Source: JAOABP01 sp964590395 (GTDB lineage: Bacteria > Hydrothermota > Tepidihabitantia > Tepidihabitantales > Tepidihabitantaceae). From it: a stretch of DNA of 64,000 bases. Position numbers and translations under genes: made by a program. The stretch is taken from positions 62,001 through 126,000 of the forward strand of contig CAZPVT010000030.1 of NCBI GenBank assembly GCA_964590395.1, in the 5' to 3' direction. The notes beneath the pieces were generated by a model. The model was not told where the DNA came from. It saw nothing but the letters and a program-made list of their open reading frames with translations, and ran no database searches. Positions 16,346 to 24,705 of the stretch are shown here, piece by piece; position 1 is the stretch's first letter; each line of letters starts with the position of its first letter.

Positions 16346-16813
16346 TTGAAATCGCTTAAATTTTACTTTCAAGCCGGTATAGGCTCGGGGCTTTTTACTG
16401 GCTATTTCCCAATCGCACCTGCAACTGTAACTAGCCTATTTACGTTGATTCCTGCTTATTATCTTTCCCGTCAACTACTGATTTCTTCTTTACTTATCAT
16501 TATTGTTTTCTTCCTTGGGGTCTGGGTTGCTTCGGATTTAGAAAAAGTCTGGGGCAAAGACCCAAAACGGGTAACGATTGACGAAATTTGCGGCACACTT
16601 ATTACCTTTTTATACAACACGGTCTCCTTTCAGGGGCTTTTGGTCGGTTTTTTACTATGGCGCGGTTTTGATGTCCTGAAACTACCGTTCATTAATCGGG
16701 TTCAGCGAGTCAAAGGTGGTTGGGGTGTGATGCTTGACGATGTCTTTGCTGGCATCTGTGCCAATTTGGTTTTAAGATTTTTTGTTCTATTATTTCCCCG
16801 GCTTCATTTTTGA
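16346..16813 (+). CDS. pgpA: Phosphatidylglycerophosphatase A
   Basis: PgpA removes phosphate from phosphatidylglycerophosphate to give phosphatidylglycerol, in the inner membrane. The 155-residue protein has the family motifs FPIAPATVTSL, TIDEICGTL with the acidic Asp-Glu pair, WRGFDVLKLPFI and GGWGVMLDDVFAG, plus about four hydrophobic helices. It starts with TTG, 3 nt after the secF stop, with no clear ribosome-binding site. It is shortly followed by cinA, a pairing common in bacteria, though cinA here has its own promoter. Confidence 0.9.
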   Translation: MKSLKFYFQAGIGSGLFTGYFPIAPATVTSLFTLIPAYYLSRQLLISSLLIIIVFFLGVWVASDLEKVWGKDPKRVTIDEICGTLITFLYNTVSFQGLLVGFLLWRGFDVLKLPFINRVQRVKGGWGVMLDDVFAGICANLVLRFFVLLFPRLHF

Positions 16814-16819
16814 GCCGGG
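16797..16819 (+). other. GC-rich hairpin over the pgpA stop codon
   Basis: CCCGGCT (16797-16803) and AGCCGGG (16813-16819) form a 7-bp stem with a 9-nt loop across the pgpA stop. No T-run follows, so it is not a classic intrinsic terminator. It may stabilise or attenuate the transcript. Confidence 0.4.
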
Positions 16820-16842
16820 TAGTTCGACAGATGTTACTATCT

Positions 16843-16871
16843 TTGACATTCTGGTTAACAATTGTTATTGT
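16843..16871 (+). promoter_or_regulatory. Promoter for cinA
   Basis: TTGACA (16843-16848), 17-nt spacer, TATTGT (16866-16871). The leader would be about 45 nt and contains GGTGAGGT just upstream of the cinA ATG, so this transcript is leadered. Confidence 0.55.
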
Positions 16872-16921
16872 AAAATGACAATAAATCGGTAGCACCAATA
16901 TGGGATAGGTGAGGTCCAGAA

Positions 16922-18157
16922 ATGATGGTAGATAGAGTCTCGGGAGAAATAGTCATTGTAGGTGATGAGGTGGTGTCCGGAAGGGTGGTGGACACAAACT
17001 CAACGGTTATTACTCGGTCGCTCCAAAGGATTGGAATTGAGACTACTAGGGTGGTGCGAGTCAGGGATGATGAATTGGAGATCAAGCGGGCAGTAGCAGG
17101 GGCCCTGGTTTCCAGCAGATTGGTTTTTGTCTGTGGTGGATTGGGTCCGACGCCGGATGATAAAACCCTTTATGCGGTATGTGAACTATTGGAAAGAAAA
17201 CCGGTTGTCCATCAGCCGACATTAGAGCGGATTAAAGAATTTTTTACCCGGCGAAGTTTTAAGATACCGGTTACAGCAGAAAGGCAGGCACTGGTGCCAG
17301 AAGGTGCTAAAGTTTTCACTAATCCCAATGGAATGGTACCGGGTATGGTAATAGAACATCAGGGAAGTCAGATCTACCTTCTGCCCGGTGTACCGCAGGA
17401 GCTTTCTACCCTTCTTGAACAAGGCATCATTCCCTATCTTAAAGGGCGGATTGGCTCAAAGACAGGTTACTCGGCAGTAATACGCACATTTGGTTTAATT
17501 GAATCAAAGATTATCCCGCAGGTAAAGCGGGTATTAAAGAGATTCCCAGGCGTTAGTGCTGGATATTACCCCGCGGTTTCCGGGCTGGATATTGCAATTA
17601 CTGGTAAAGATGAAGAAATAGTCAAGCGGTGTGCTGATACTCTGGTAGAACTTTTTGGTATCCGGGTTTATACCCGGGATGACAAGAGTCTGCCTGAGGT
17701 GGTGGGCGAGATTTTAAGACAAAAGAGATTGACGATAGCTACTGCTGAATCCTGTACTGGCGGTCTTATTAGCGATCTTTTGACCAATGTCCCGGGGAGT
17801 TCTGACTATTATCTGGGTGGAGTTGTTGCTTACTCTAACCGAACCAAGATAAATTTGCTGGGTGTGGAGGAGAGGGTCATTGACCGTTACGGTGCGGTAG
17901 GTTCCCAGACCGTGAAAGAGATGGCAAAAGGTATATGCAGTGTTATGGGTACCGATTGCGGGATTGCAGTTTCAGGCATTGCCGGACCGGGGGGGGGAAC
18001 TGTAAAAAAACCGGTGGGTTTGGTTTATATTGGCGTTGTTTACAGGGGCCGTTTTAGGGTGGAAAGAGGGCTATTTTCGGGAACAAGGAGGTTGATCAAG
18101 GAAAGGTCAGCCTATTCTGCTCTTGACCTTTTGCGTAGAGTGTTGTTGGATGGGTGA
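16922..18157 (+). CDS. cinA: CinA-family nicotinamide-nucleotide amidohydrolase
   Basis: The 411-residue protein has two domains. The N-terminal MoaB/Mog-like domain (about 8-175) acts on ADP-ribose-type substrates (EIVIVGDEVVSGRVVDTN, CGGLGPTPDD, PLLPGVP-like region). The C-terminal PncC domain (about 255-411) deamidates nicotinamide mononucleotide in the pyridine nucleotide salvage cycle (ATAESCTGGLISDLLTNVPG, GGVVAYSN, VSGIAGPGGGT). Length is normal. The start has GGTGAGGT upstream and an ATGATG doublet. It precedes thpR by 3 nt. recA, a frequent follower of this pair in other bacteria, is not here. Confidence 0.94.
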   Translation: MMVDRVSGEIVIVGDEVVSGRVVDTNSTVITRSLQRIGIETTRVVRVRDDELEIKRAVAGALVSSRLVFVCGGLGPTPDDKTLYAVCELLERKPVVHQPTLERIKEFFTRRSFKIPVTAERQALVPEGAKVFTNPNGMVPGMVIEHQGSQIYLLPGVPQELSTLLEQGIIPYLKGRIGSKTGYSAVIRTFGLIESKIIPQVKRVLKRFPGVSAGYYPAVSGLDIAITGKDEEIVKRCADTLVELFGIRVYTRDDKSLPEVVGEILRQKRLTIATAESCTGGLISDLLTNVPGSSDYYLGGVVAYSNRTKINLLGVEERVIDRYGAVGSQTVKEMAKGICSVMGTDCGIAVSGIAGPGGGTVKKPVGLVYIGVVYRGRFRVERGLFSGTRRLIKERSAYSALDLLRRVLLDG

Positions 18158-18160
18158 GTT

Positions 18161-18721
18161 ATGAGCGAAAAAATCAGGTCATTTATTGCGGTTGATACAT
18201 CAGAACAGGTTAAATACGAACTCTCACGACTACTTAGCGAACTAAAAGCAAAAATCGTTCTCAATGTCAAATGGGTTAAACCGGAGCAGATGCATCTCAC
18301 ACTGGCATTTCTGGGCGAGGTCAGTCCCGATTTCTTAGAAAAGACAAAGGCACAACTAAATGGGGTGGCATACGGGTTCAGGCAGTTTAAGTGTCAGCTT
18401 AAAGGACTCGGTGCATTTCCATCCTCTCAGCGGGCAAGGGTCATCTGGGCAGGAGTGGCATACGGTGCAGAAGAGTTAAGGAAGGTGCAGTCCGCGGTGG
18501 TAAGAGGTTTAACAGGTATAGGTTACAAACCTGAAAAAAGGCCGTTTAGTCCACACCTTACCCTTGGCAGGTTGAAAGCAGTTGCGAGCCTTGCATCACT
18601 TAACGAGACCGATTTTATCAGTTCGGTATGGCAGATCCGGGAGTTAATCCTTTTTAAGAGCGAACTTTATCCAGATGGACCGGTTTATACGGCGCTGGGA
18701 AAATTTGACTTCAATGGATAA
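18161..18721 (+). CDS. thpR: RNA 2',3'-cyclic phosphodiesterase (LigT/ThpR)
   Basis: A 2H-phosphoesterase of 186 residues that opens 2',3'-cyclic phosphates on RNA ends. Both catalytic HxT motifs are present and well spaced: MHLTLAFLGEV near residue 46 and PHLTLGRLK near residue 129. The ATG is preceded by GGGTGAGTT at the cinA end, with a 3-nt gap. The role in the cell (RNA repair or processing) is inferred from the family. Confidence 0.93.
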   Translation: MSEKIRSFIAVDTSEQVKYELSRLLSELKAKIVLNVKWVKPEQMHLTLAFLGEVSPDFLEKTKAQLNGVAYGFRQFKCQLKGLGAFPSSQRARVIWAGVAYGAEELRKVQSAVVRGLTGIGYKPEKRPFSPHLTLGRLKAVASLASLNETDFISSVWQIRELILFKSELYPDGPVYTALGKFDFNG

Positions 18722-18772
18722 TTAGCGAAGACCGCTCAGGTTAAAAAGAAATGTTAAAACAGAATCTGATTT

Positions 18773-19084
18773 GTCAAGATAGTTTTCTTAAAACTCTTAA
18801 CCGATGATAGCACAGGGTAACATACAACCGTCTCCTGCACCAAAACCAAAACACCGGTTATAACCTTTTGCCAGACCATATCACTAACCCCAGTCCAAAC
18901 CCAATCGCGAACCATAACCAAAACCATTTTTAGAGCCATAACCTCTGTCTGAACCCAGACCAGGATATAAACCCGATAGGCCACTGGCCCCATTACCAAG
19001 ACCCAAGTCCTGCCCAGCACTTCTCTTATAGTTATAGCCCGGGCTAAAACCCTTAAGGATACCGTCCCCAATACTGCCCCGGGG
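18773..19084 (-). repeat. Dispersed GT-rich repeat, copy 2 (~312 bp)
   Basis: Read on the minus strand it starts CCCCGGGGCAGTATTGGG at 19084 and ends CTATCTTGAC at 18773, the same ends as copy 1 at 329-654. The interior reads in one frame as a Gly-rich peptide with runs such as KNGFGYGSRLGLDWG, broken by a TAG-TGA pair. In another frame it is open but gives a Val/Leu-rich low-complexity peptide. Sequence identity between the copies is high only at the ends. It could be a decayed Gly-rich coding region or a non-coding element. Confidence 0.55.
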
Positions 19085-19298
19085 TAGTAATCGATGCCTT
19101 ATGTTTATAATATATGCAAAAACAACAAAAAAGACAGAAAAACCCGTGCCGTATCATTACTAACTGATTTTATTTTAATGATTTATACAGTTTTCTGATT
19201 TCTTACATTATACCGCTTAGTGTCATCTAACTTCTAACCGGTTTCTAATGGTCTTTTCCCAGATAATAGCACAATAGCCTTGTGGTTGCCTCTGTATA

Positions 19299-19326
19299 TT
19301 GACTTTTCCCGGGACCGGTATATAAT
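19299..19326 (+). promoter_or_regulatory. Strong promoter for the C25-like surface protein gene
   Basis: TTGACT (19299-19304), 16-nt spacer, TATAAT (19321-19326), with a perfect -10 box. The predicted start is near 19333, 13 nt before the ATG. GGGAG (19331-19335) is the only Shine-Dalgarno-like sequence and lies partly at the transcript start. Confidence 0.7.
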
Positions 19327-19345
19327 ACTCGGGAGACATAGAGCC

Positions 19346-22309
19346 ATGAGCCGAGGGTTGGTTGTTATTATCGTAATCCTCTTTATTGGTGGTTTGATAT
19401 GTGTTTATGCTCAACCGGTTGATGGTGCCCGTTGTCTGATTTTTACTCCGGATAGTTTTGTTGATGTGGTGCGTCCACTGGCGGATTGGCGAACTACCAC
19501 TGGTAATTATGCTTTGATCATCCCGCTTTCTCAAGTAGAAGCGACACCTCAGCAGGTTAGAAATTTTATTCGCGATGCTTATAGCAACTGGCCCTTAAAG
19601 CCAGAGTTTGTTTTGTTGTTCTGTAATCCCGGTCAGTTGCGCGCGTATAACGACGACAATGACTGTTATTACGGTGATATGGGCGGTGATTACCGAATGG
19701 AGATTCCGGTAGGCAGAATGCCGGCAAGAAACCGGCGCGAGGCAGAGGTTATGGTGGCAAAGGTGCTTGCTTATGAACGATTGCTTGGATTTCAGGATAC
19801 CGGCTGGTTAGTCAAGGGGACAACCACTGTTCAAGATTATGCGAGTGCGCCAGATTCCTGGTATCTGCCTGACTGTTATTTTGTCCATTCGCGCTGGCAG
19901 GGTCATAATTACCTCCATATTGATACATTTTACAGCCTCTGGGGCCATAATTCCCATGATTTGATCCGGGTGCTTAATGAAGGCAGGGCGTTTATAACTT
20001 ATCGTGGTTATGCGACCGGTAACTGGTATGAGCCATTTGGTGAGTTTTATCCAAACAGCAACTGGCGAAATGGGTATCGTCTGCCAGTAATCGTTGCCGG
20101 GACCTGCCAGACAGTAACGTTGGCACCGGGTGAAGAGATGCTGGGGGATAAATCGGTGAGGTTTGGGTCAGCAGAAAGTTTAGGGGGCGCGGTTGCCTAT
20201 TTTGGAACTACCCGCTCGGCAAATCGGGTTTCCCATTATCGGAGCAGTTGTTTTCGTGGTTTCTTCTGGGGACTTTTTAAGGATAGTCTTGAGTTTTTAG
20301 GCTGGGCAACGATTCGGGGCAGACAGTGGGTTGATTCACTCTATCCGAGTCAGACCCGCTATACTGAGTGGAATCTTATTGGTGATCCGGCGATGCGAGT
20401 TTGGACCGGTATGCCCAGAAATATAATTGTAAGCCATCCGTTTGCGGTTAACTGTCTGCCCCAGGATTTTGAGGTGCAAGTGCGCACCGGTGGTGAGCCG
20501 GTGAAAAATGCCCAGGTCTGCGTTTGGCTGGATTCGGTGGTTTATGCCTCTGGGTATACCGACTCAACCGGTAGAGCGGTTTTTGCTATCAATCCGGTTC
20601 ATCCGGGTGAAATGCGGGTTACAGTTACCGGCAATAACCTGATTCCTTATGAAGGGGTCTGTCAGGCAGTGGTAACCGGAATGCCTTTTGTTGTCTATCG
20701 GCGTCATCAGGTCATTGACTCATTTCCCTGGGGAAATGGTGATGGTCTGATTGGAGCAGGAGAAACGGTTGGCGTGCGACTTTGGATTGAGAATCTGGGC
20801 GATTCCGGTGGTTCCCAGTTGAGTTTGCGATTGAGAGCAGATGACAGTCTGCTTACGCTGTTTGACAGTATCGGGGCGGTGAGTTATCTGGCACCGCACG
20901 ATTCGGTTTATGCCGGAATTTTTAGGCTTTATCTTGGCCAGCGCTGTCCGGACGGTTACCGGTTTGTTATCAGGATTGGTGTTACAGATGAGACCGGTAG
21001 ATACTGGGAGTCGAGGTTCGGTGATTTTGGAGTTAGAGCAAAACTGGTTTTGGACTCGATTAAGGTGATTGACTCCTTAGGTAATCGGAATGGCAGACTT
21101 GACCCAAATGAGATGGCGGAGTTTATCTTCACCTTACGTAATACCGGCTCAGGTGGTGCCATGCAGACCCGGGGTATTCTAATGTCTACTGATTCCCGGC
21201 TGGAGGTGCGGGATTCGGTTGGTTTCTGGGGCGACATACCCGGATTTAACCGTAGCCGGAATACTTCTGATCGGTTCACTGTTTACGCCCAGATGATGGT
21301 CCCTTCGATACCGATTGTCTGCACATTGACGGTTAATGCGGTCTATTATGCTGAGAAAATTTCTTTTGTCATTTCACCCGGGGTTTTATGTCAGACCGAT
21401 CCTGCTTCTGATGGTCCGAGGATGCCACCACTTTACTGGGCATACGATAATATTGACACCAATTATCCTGACCATCCGGAATATAACTGGGTTGAAATCA
21501 AAGAGACGGGTGTAAATCTTAATTTGAGAGACAATCAGACGGTTCAACTTACCCTGCCAGACTGGTTTGGTTCATTCCGTTTTTATGGCACAAGATATGA
21601 GCAGATTTCTGTCTGTTCAAATGGCTGGGTGGCGCCCGGTATTACCGATTTTATCGGCTGGTATAACTATCCTTTGCCCCGCGGACTTGAGCCACCGATG
21701 CTGGCGGTTTACTGGGACGATTTGGTGCCCGATGCCAACAATAATGTGTATTATCTGTTTGACAGTCTGAATCACCGCCTGGTGATCGAATGGGACTCAG
21801 TTTGGAATCGGGAGTCGCAAAATGGCAGGGCAAAGTTTCAGATAATTATCTACGATAGCACTCAGAGTGCGGTAGACGGTAACAGTATCTTTGAGTTTCA
21901 GTACAAGATGGTGAGTTCTGGCTACAATTATACAGTGGGAATTCAGGATCCAAGCGATACCATCGGCATCAACCTTGTTTACAATCAGAATCGTCATCGT
22001 GCCTGTGCACCGGTTGTCAGTGGTCGGTGTATCCGGTTCACTACCAATCAACCGTTTGTCGCGTTCAGGGAATTAACCAACATAAAATCTGTGTTGAGGG
22101 GTAAAAAACGGACTACAGTTGTAAAACAGGCGATAATGGTGCCGGGGGCAGATTCTAAACAGAGAGGCGGCTTTTTGTTTGACACTGCGGGCAGAAAGGT
22201 CAAGGAACTTTATCCGGGTAAAAACGATGTAGAGGGGTTAAAACCCGGGGTTTATTTTATATATATAGAAGACGGGAAAATGGTGGATAAAGTGATAATT
22301 GTAAGGTAG
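19346..22309 (+). CDS. C25-family (gingipain-like) secreted peptidase homologue, catalytic His replaced
   Basis: A 987-residue secreted protein: signal peptide (MSRGLVVIIVILFIGG...), C25 domain to about residue 380 and beta-sandwich or Ig-like regions. A C-terminal Por-type sorting domain ends in GVYFI and a basic tail. C25 landmarks include VIVAGTCQTV with the presumed nucleophile Cys254, a GGAVAYFGTTRSAN segment and WNLIGDPAMRVW. The motif that normally reads YxGHG with the catalytic His reads YRGYATGNW, with Tyr222 in the His position, 32 residues before the Cys (33 in gingipain R). Activity is therefore doubtful. The start is set by the strong promoter and signal peptide, not by an in-frame GTG at 19280. 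It overlaps the next gene. Confidence 0.85.
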   Translation: MSRGLVVIIVILFIGGLICVYAQPVDGARCLIFTPDSFVDVVRPLADWRTTTGNYALIIPLSQVEATPQQVRNFIRDAYSNWPLKPEFVLLFCNPGQLRAYNDDNDCYYGDMGGDYRMEIPVGRMPARNRREAEVMVAKVLAYERLLGFQDTGWLVKGTTTVQDYASAPDSWYLPDCYFVHSRWQGHNYLHIDTFYSLWGHNSHDLIRVLNEGRAFITYRGYATGNWYEPFGEFYPNSNWRNGYRLPVIVAGTCQTVTLAPGEEMLGDKSVRFGSAESLGGAVAYFGTTRSANRVSHYRSSCFRGFFWGLFKDSLEFLGWATIRGRQWVDSLYPSQTRYTEWNLIGDPAMRVWTGMPRNIIVSHPFAVNCLPQDFEVQVRTGGEPVKNAQVCVWLDSVVYASGYTDSTGRAVFAINPVHPGEMRVTVTGNNLIPYEGVCQAVVTGMPFVVYRRHQVIDSFPWGNGDGLIGAGETVGVRLWIENLGDSGGSQLSLRLRADDSLLTLFDSIGAVSYLAPHDSVYAGIFRLYLGQRCPDGYRFVIRIGVTDETGRYWESRFGDFGVRAKLVLDSIKVIDSLGNRNGRLDPNEMAEFIFTLRNTGSGGAMQTRGILMSTDSRLEVRDSVGFWGDIPGFNRSRNTSDRFTVYAQMMVPSIPIVCTLTVNAVYYAEKISFVISPGVLCQTDPASDGPRMPPLYWAYDNIDTNYPDHPEYNWVEIKETGVNLNLRDNQTVQLTLPDWFGSFRFYGTRYEQISVCSNGWVAPGITDFIGWYNYPLPRGLEPPMLAVYWDDLVPDANNNVYYLFDSLNHRLVIEWDSVWNRESQNGRAKFQIIIYDSTQSAVDGNSIFEFQYKMVSSGYNYTVGIQDPSDTIGINLVYNQNRHRACAPVVSGRCIRFTTNQPFVAFRELTNIKSVLRGKKRTTVVKQAIMVPGADSKQRGGFLFDTAGRKVKELYPGKNDVEGLKPGVYFIYIEDGKMVDKVIIVR

Positions 22310-22311
22310 TG

Positions 22312-24702
22312 ATGGTTATGAAAAGGCTGATCATTTCGGTTTTGCTGATCTTTGGGTTCGCTTGTGCTCAATGGTTGCACCGGGTAATTCCGTTACTGGA
22401 TTCGTTGGGCGGACCGATTGAGCCTTATGGAATCTATTTCATTCCGCAGGGCAACTGCGTTTATGTTGAAGGAGAGGAGGGTATAGCGGTTTATGATGTT
22501 CAAAACGGCAACCGTATTGCCCGGATTGAACTTGAAACACCAACCGAGATTGTCTGTAACTCAACCCATAATAAAGTTTATATCATTAATAGCGATAGAG
22601 AGAATCTGGCGATCGTTGACGGGGTAACCCACCGGATTATAAGGAATATTGGTACTGGTGGCAGTTATATCACCGCAATCGCTTATAACCCAGTTTTTAA
22701 TAAGTTATACTGTTTGCTATATGAATACAATGAGGAGATTATAGTATTAGTTGTTGACGGGAGTGGTGATACGGTCTGCGGACAGATTGGTCCGGTTTCT
22801 GATGGATACTATTACAGTAAACTGTGCATCAACCGTGATGGGACAAAGGCTTACTTCAATACGGAGTTTGGTTTTGGGGTAATTGACTGTGCAGGTGACA
22901 GTTTAATTAAAATTGAAATGTTCGAAATAGAGGAGTTTGTTAGGGATATAATTTACAGCAGTGGCAGTAATCGTATTTACTGTGTAATACCGGATGAGGG
23001 GTTAATTGCGGTTGTTGATGGTGAGGCAGATACGTTAACGAAGATGATATTTACCGACGGTTATATGTATCGCTTTTGTTATAATCCGCTCAGCGATAAA
23101 ATCTATTGTGGCGATTGGGATGAGCCGTTCGTTTATGTTATTGACTGTGCGTACGACTCCTTAATCGCGGCGATTGAATTTGAGGATTATATAACCAGTT
23201 TTGTCTTAGATTCGCTGGCTAATATCCTCTTTTGTATCCAGGGTGAATACGGCTCCATCCCCGGGATTTGCGGTGCCGGTGATACGATTCTCGGTTATGT
23301 GCCGTTATCAGGCTGGTCGGATGACGAGTATCAACCTGCCTGTTTTGACCCGATTCAGCACCGGATTTATGTTGTCTGTCCAGATTGGTCAGAGATAATG
23401 GTGATTGATCCAGTTATGTTCTCTGTAATCAACAGTTTTTTAATTCAATATCTTCCCACTGGAATCGTTTACTCATCCCGGCATGATAAACTGTATGTCT
23501 ATTCCAGTTCTTCAAGACTGCTTGGTGTTATCGACTGCTCGGCGCTACAGCTTTCAGGGTGGTTTGTTCTGTCTTTTTCCAATGTCCGGGGAGTCGCTTA
23601 TAATGAGGCGCTGGATAAACTTTATGTTGCAGTGGGAACTTCTTCCTCCGGTTACGCCCTTGGGGTTTTTAATTGCGCCAATGATAGTTTAATCCGGCTG
23701 ATTCAGATGGAGAGAAGGCCAAGGTCTTTACTGGTGGATCCGGTCAATAATAAGGTGTATTGGTTAGAGCGTTCTGGAACACCGGCTAATCTGGTGGTGG
23801 TTGATGGTGTTGGGGATAGTATCGTTACTGCAATTCCGGTTGGTCGGCGGGGGTGGAGTATGAGTTTAAATCCGGAGCGGAATCTTCTGTATTGCGCAGT
23901 TAGAGGGGATAATGATTCTCTGATAATCATTGCGGTTGATGGTGCCGGAGATTCGATTGTGAGATGGATCAATGCTTGGGATGATGCCGATAACGCCTTT
24001 TTGTGTTATATTCCGAGCCGTGATTTAGTTTGTAGCACCACCGAGGATCCGCGGATCATCGTGGTTGATGGTGAGGTAAGACAGATTATCGGTCCGCTCT
24101 ATATTAACCGGGAGGCAAAAATTCTGTTTTATAATCCATTAAATGACAAACTTTACTGTGTTGAGGACTATGACCTGGAGGTGATTAACTGCGGTTTTAT
24201 GGAGGTGGAGACACGGATAAGAGTGCCGGCTGGAGCCGGAGCATTGGGTTTTGATTCAATTGCCAATAAAATTTATCTGACCCACTCTTCCTCCAATGTT
24301 GTCTCCATAACCGATGCTAATGCCAATCAGTTTCTGCGTCTGATCGAAACCGGAGGCGGTCCCCGGGCATTGGCATGGAGTCCTCAACACCGGTGGATGT
24401 TTGTCGCCAACTATTCAGGTCAGAGTATTGCGGTTATTGCAGACAGTGCAGTGGTGGGTATCGCCAGTAACAATAGGGTTTATGACCGGCACCAGGAGAT
24501 GCCTACGGTCTGTCGTAATCTGCTCAATATTCCCACGAACAAGGTAACAAAAGAGCCTGTTGCTACTTTGTTTGATGTTATGGGCGGTAAGGTGCTTGAC
24601 CTTTATAGCGGGCAGAATGATATGCGGAAGGTGGTTCCGGGGGTATATTTTATCAAAGGGAGCACCACATACCAGGCAAAAAAGATTGTTGTTGTCAAGT
24701 AA
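22312..24702 (+). CDS. Secreted YVTN-type beta-propeller repeat protein with sorting domain
   Basis: A 796-residue exported protein with signal peptide MKRLIISVLLIFGFACA (the second Met of the start region) and many repeats of about 40-45 residues. The repeats have the pattern N-K-x-Y-x-(x)n-V-x-D-G-x-x-D-S/T-I, such as VVDGAGDSIVRWI, as in YVTN/40-residue propellers of surface-layer proteins. It ends in a Por-like C-terminal sorting domain (FDVMGGKVLDLYSGQ, GVYFI, basic tail). It begins 2 nt after the stop of the C25-like gene and is followed 3 nt later by a paralogue, so the three are one operon. GTG 22309 and ATG 22318 are alternative starts. No enzymatic motif is seen; an adhesin or surface role is inferred. 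Confidence 0.8.
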   Translation: MVMKRLIISVLLIFGFACAQWLHRVIPLLDSLGGPIEPYGIYFIPQGNCVYVEGEEGIAVYDVQNGNRIARIELETPTEIVCNSTHNKVYIINSDRENLAIVDGVTHRIIRNIGTGGSYITAIAYNPVFNKLYCLLYEYNEEIIVLVVDGSGDTVCGQIGPVSDGYYYSKLCINRDGTKAYFNTEFGFGVIDCAGDSLIKIEMFEIEEFVRDIIYSSGSNRIYCVIPDEGLIAVVDGEADTLTKMIFTDGYMYRFCYNPLSDKIYCGDWDEPFVYVIDCAYDSLIAAIEFEDYITSFVLDSLANILFCIQGEYGSIPGICGAGDTILGYVPLSGWSDDEYQPACFDPIQHRIYVVCPDWSEIMVIDPVMFSVINSFLIQYLPTGIVYSSRHDKLYVYSSSSRLLGVIDCSALQLSGWFVLSFSNVRGVAYNEALDKLYVAVGTSSSGYALGVFNCANDSLIRLIQMERRPRSLLVDPVNNKVYWLERSGTPANLVVVDGVGDSIVTAIPVGRRGWSMSLNPERNLLYCAVRGDNDSLIIIAVDGAGDSIVRWINAWDDADNAFLCYIPSRDLVCSTTEDPRIIVVDGEVRQIIGPLYINREAKILFYNPLNDKLYCVEDYDLEVINCGFMEVETRIRVPAGAGALGFDSIANKIYLTHSSSNVVSITDANANQFLRLIETGGGPRALAWSPQHRWMFVANYSGQSIAVIADSAVVGIASNNRVYDRHQEMPTVCRNLLNIPTNKVTKEPVATLFDVMGGKVLDLYSGQNDMRKVVPGVYFIKGSTTYQAKKIVVVK

Positions 24703-24705
24703 AGT

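Larger units (their letters stand above)
18722..19345. other. 624-bp gene-free stretch
   Basis: It contains the second copy of the GT-rich dispersed repeat (18773-19084, minus) and an AT-rich, apparently gene-free segment (19085-19298). The promoter of the C25-like gene at 19299-19326 closes it. A 105-codon open frame on the minus strand (18754-19071) is a frame of the repeat rather than a gene. Confidence 0.6.

Noticed and set aside
16797..16819. Intrinsic terminator after pgpA
   Set aside because: The stem is good but no T-run follows and it overlaps the stop codon; listed only as a hairpin.
18754..19071. 105-codon minus-strand frame
   Set aside because: It is a Val/Leu-rich reading of the repeat element and lacks conserved motifs.
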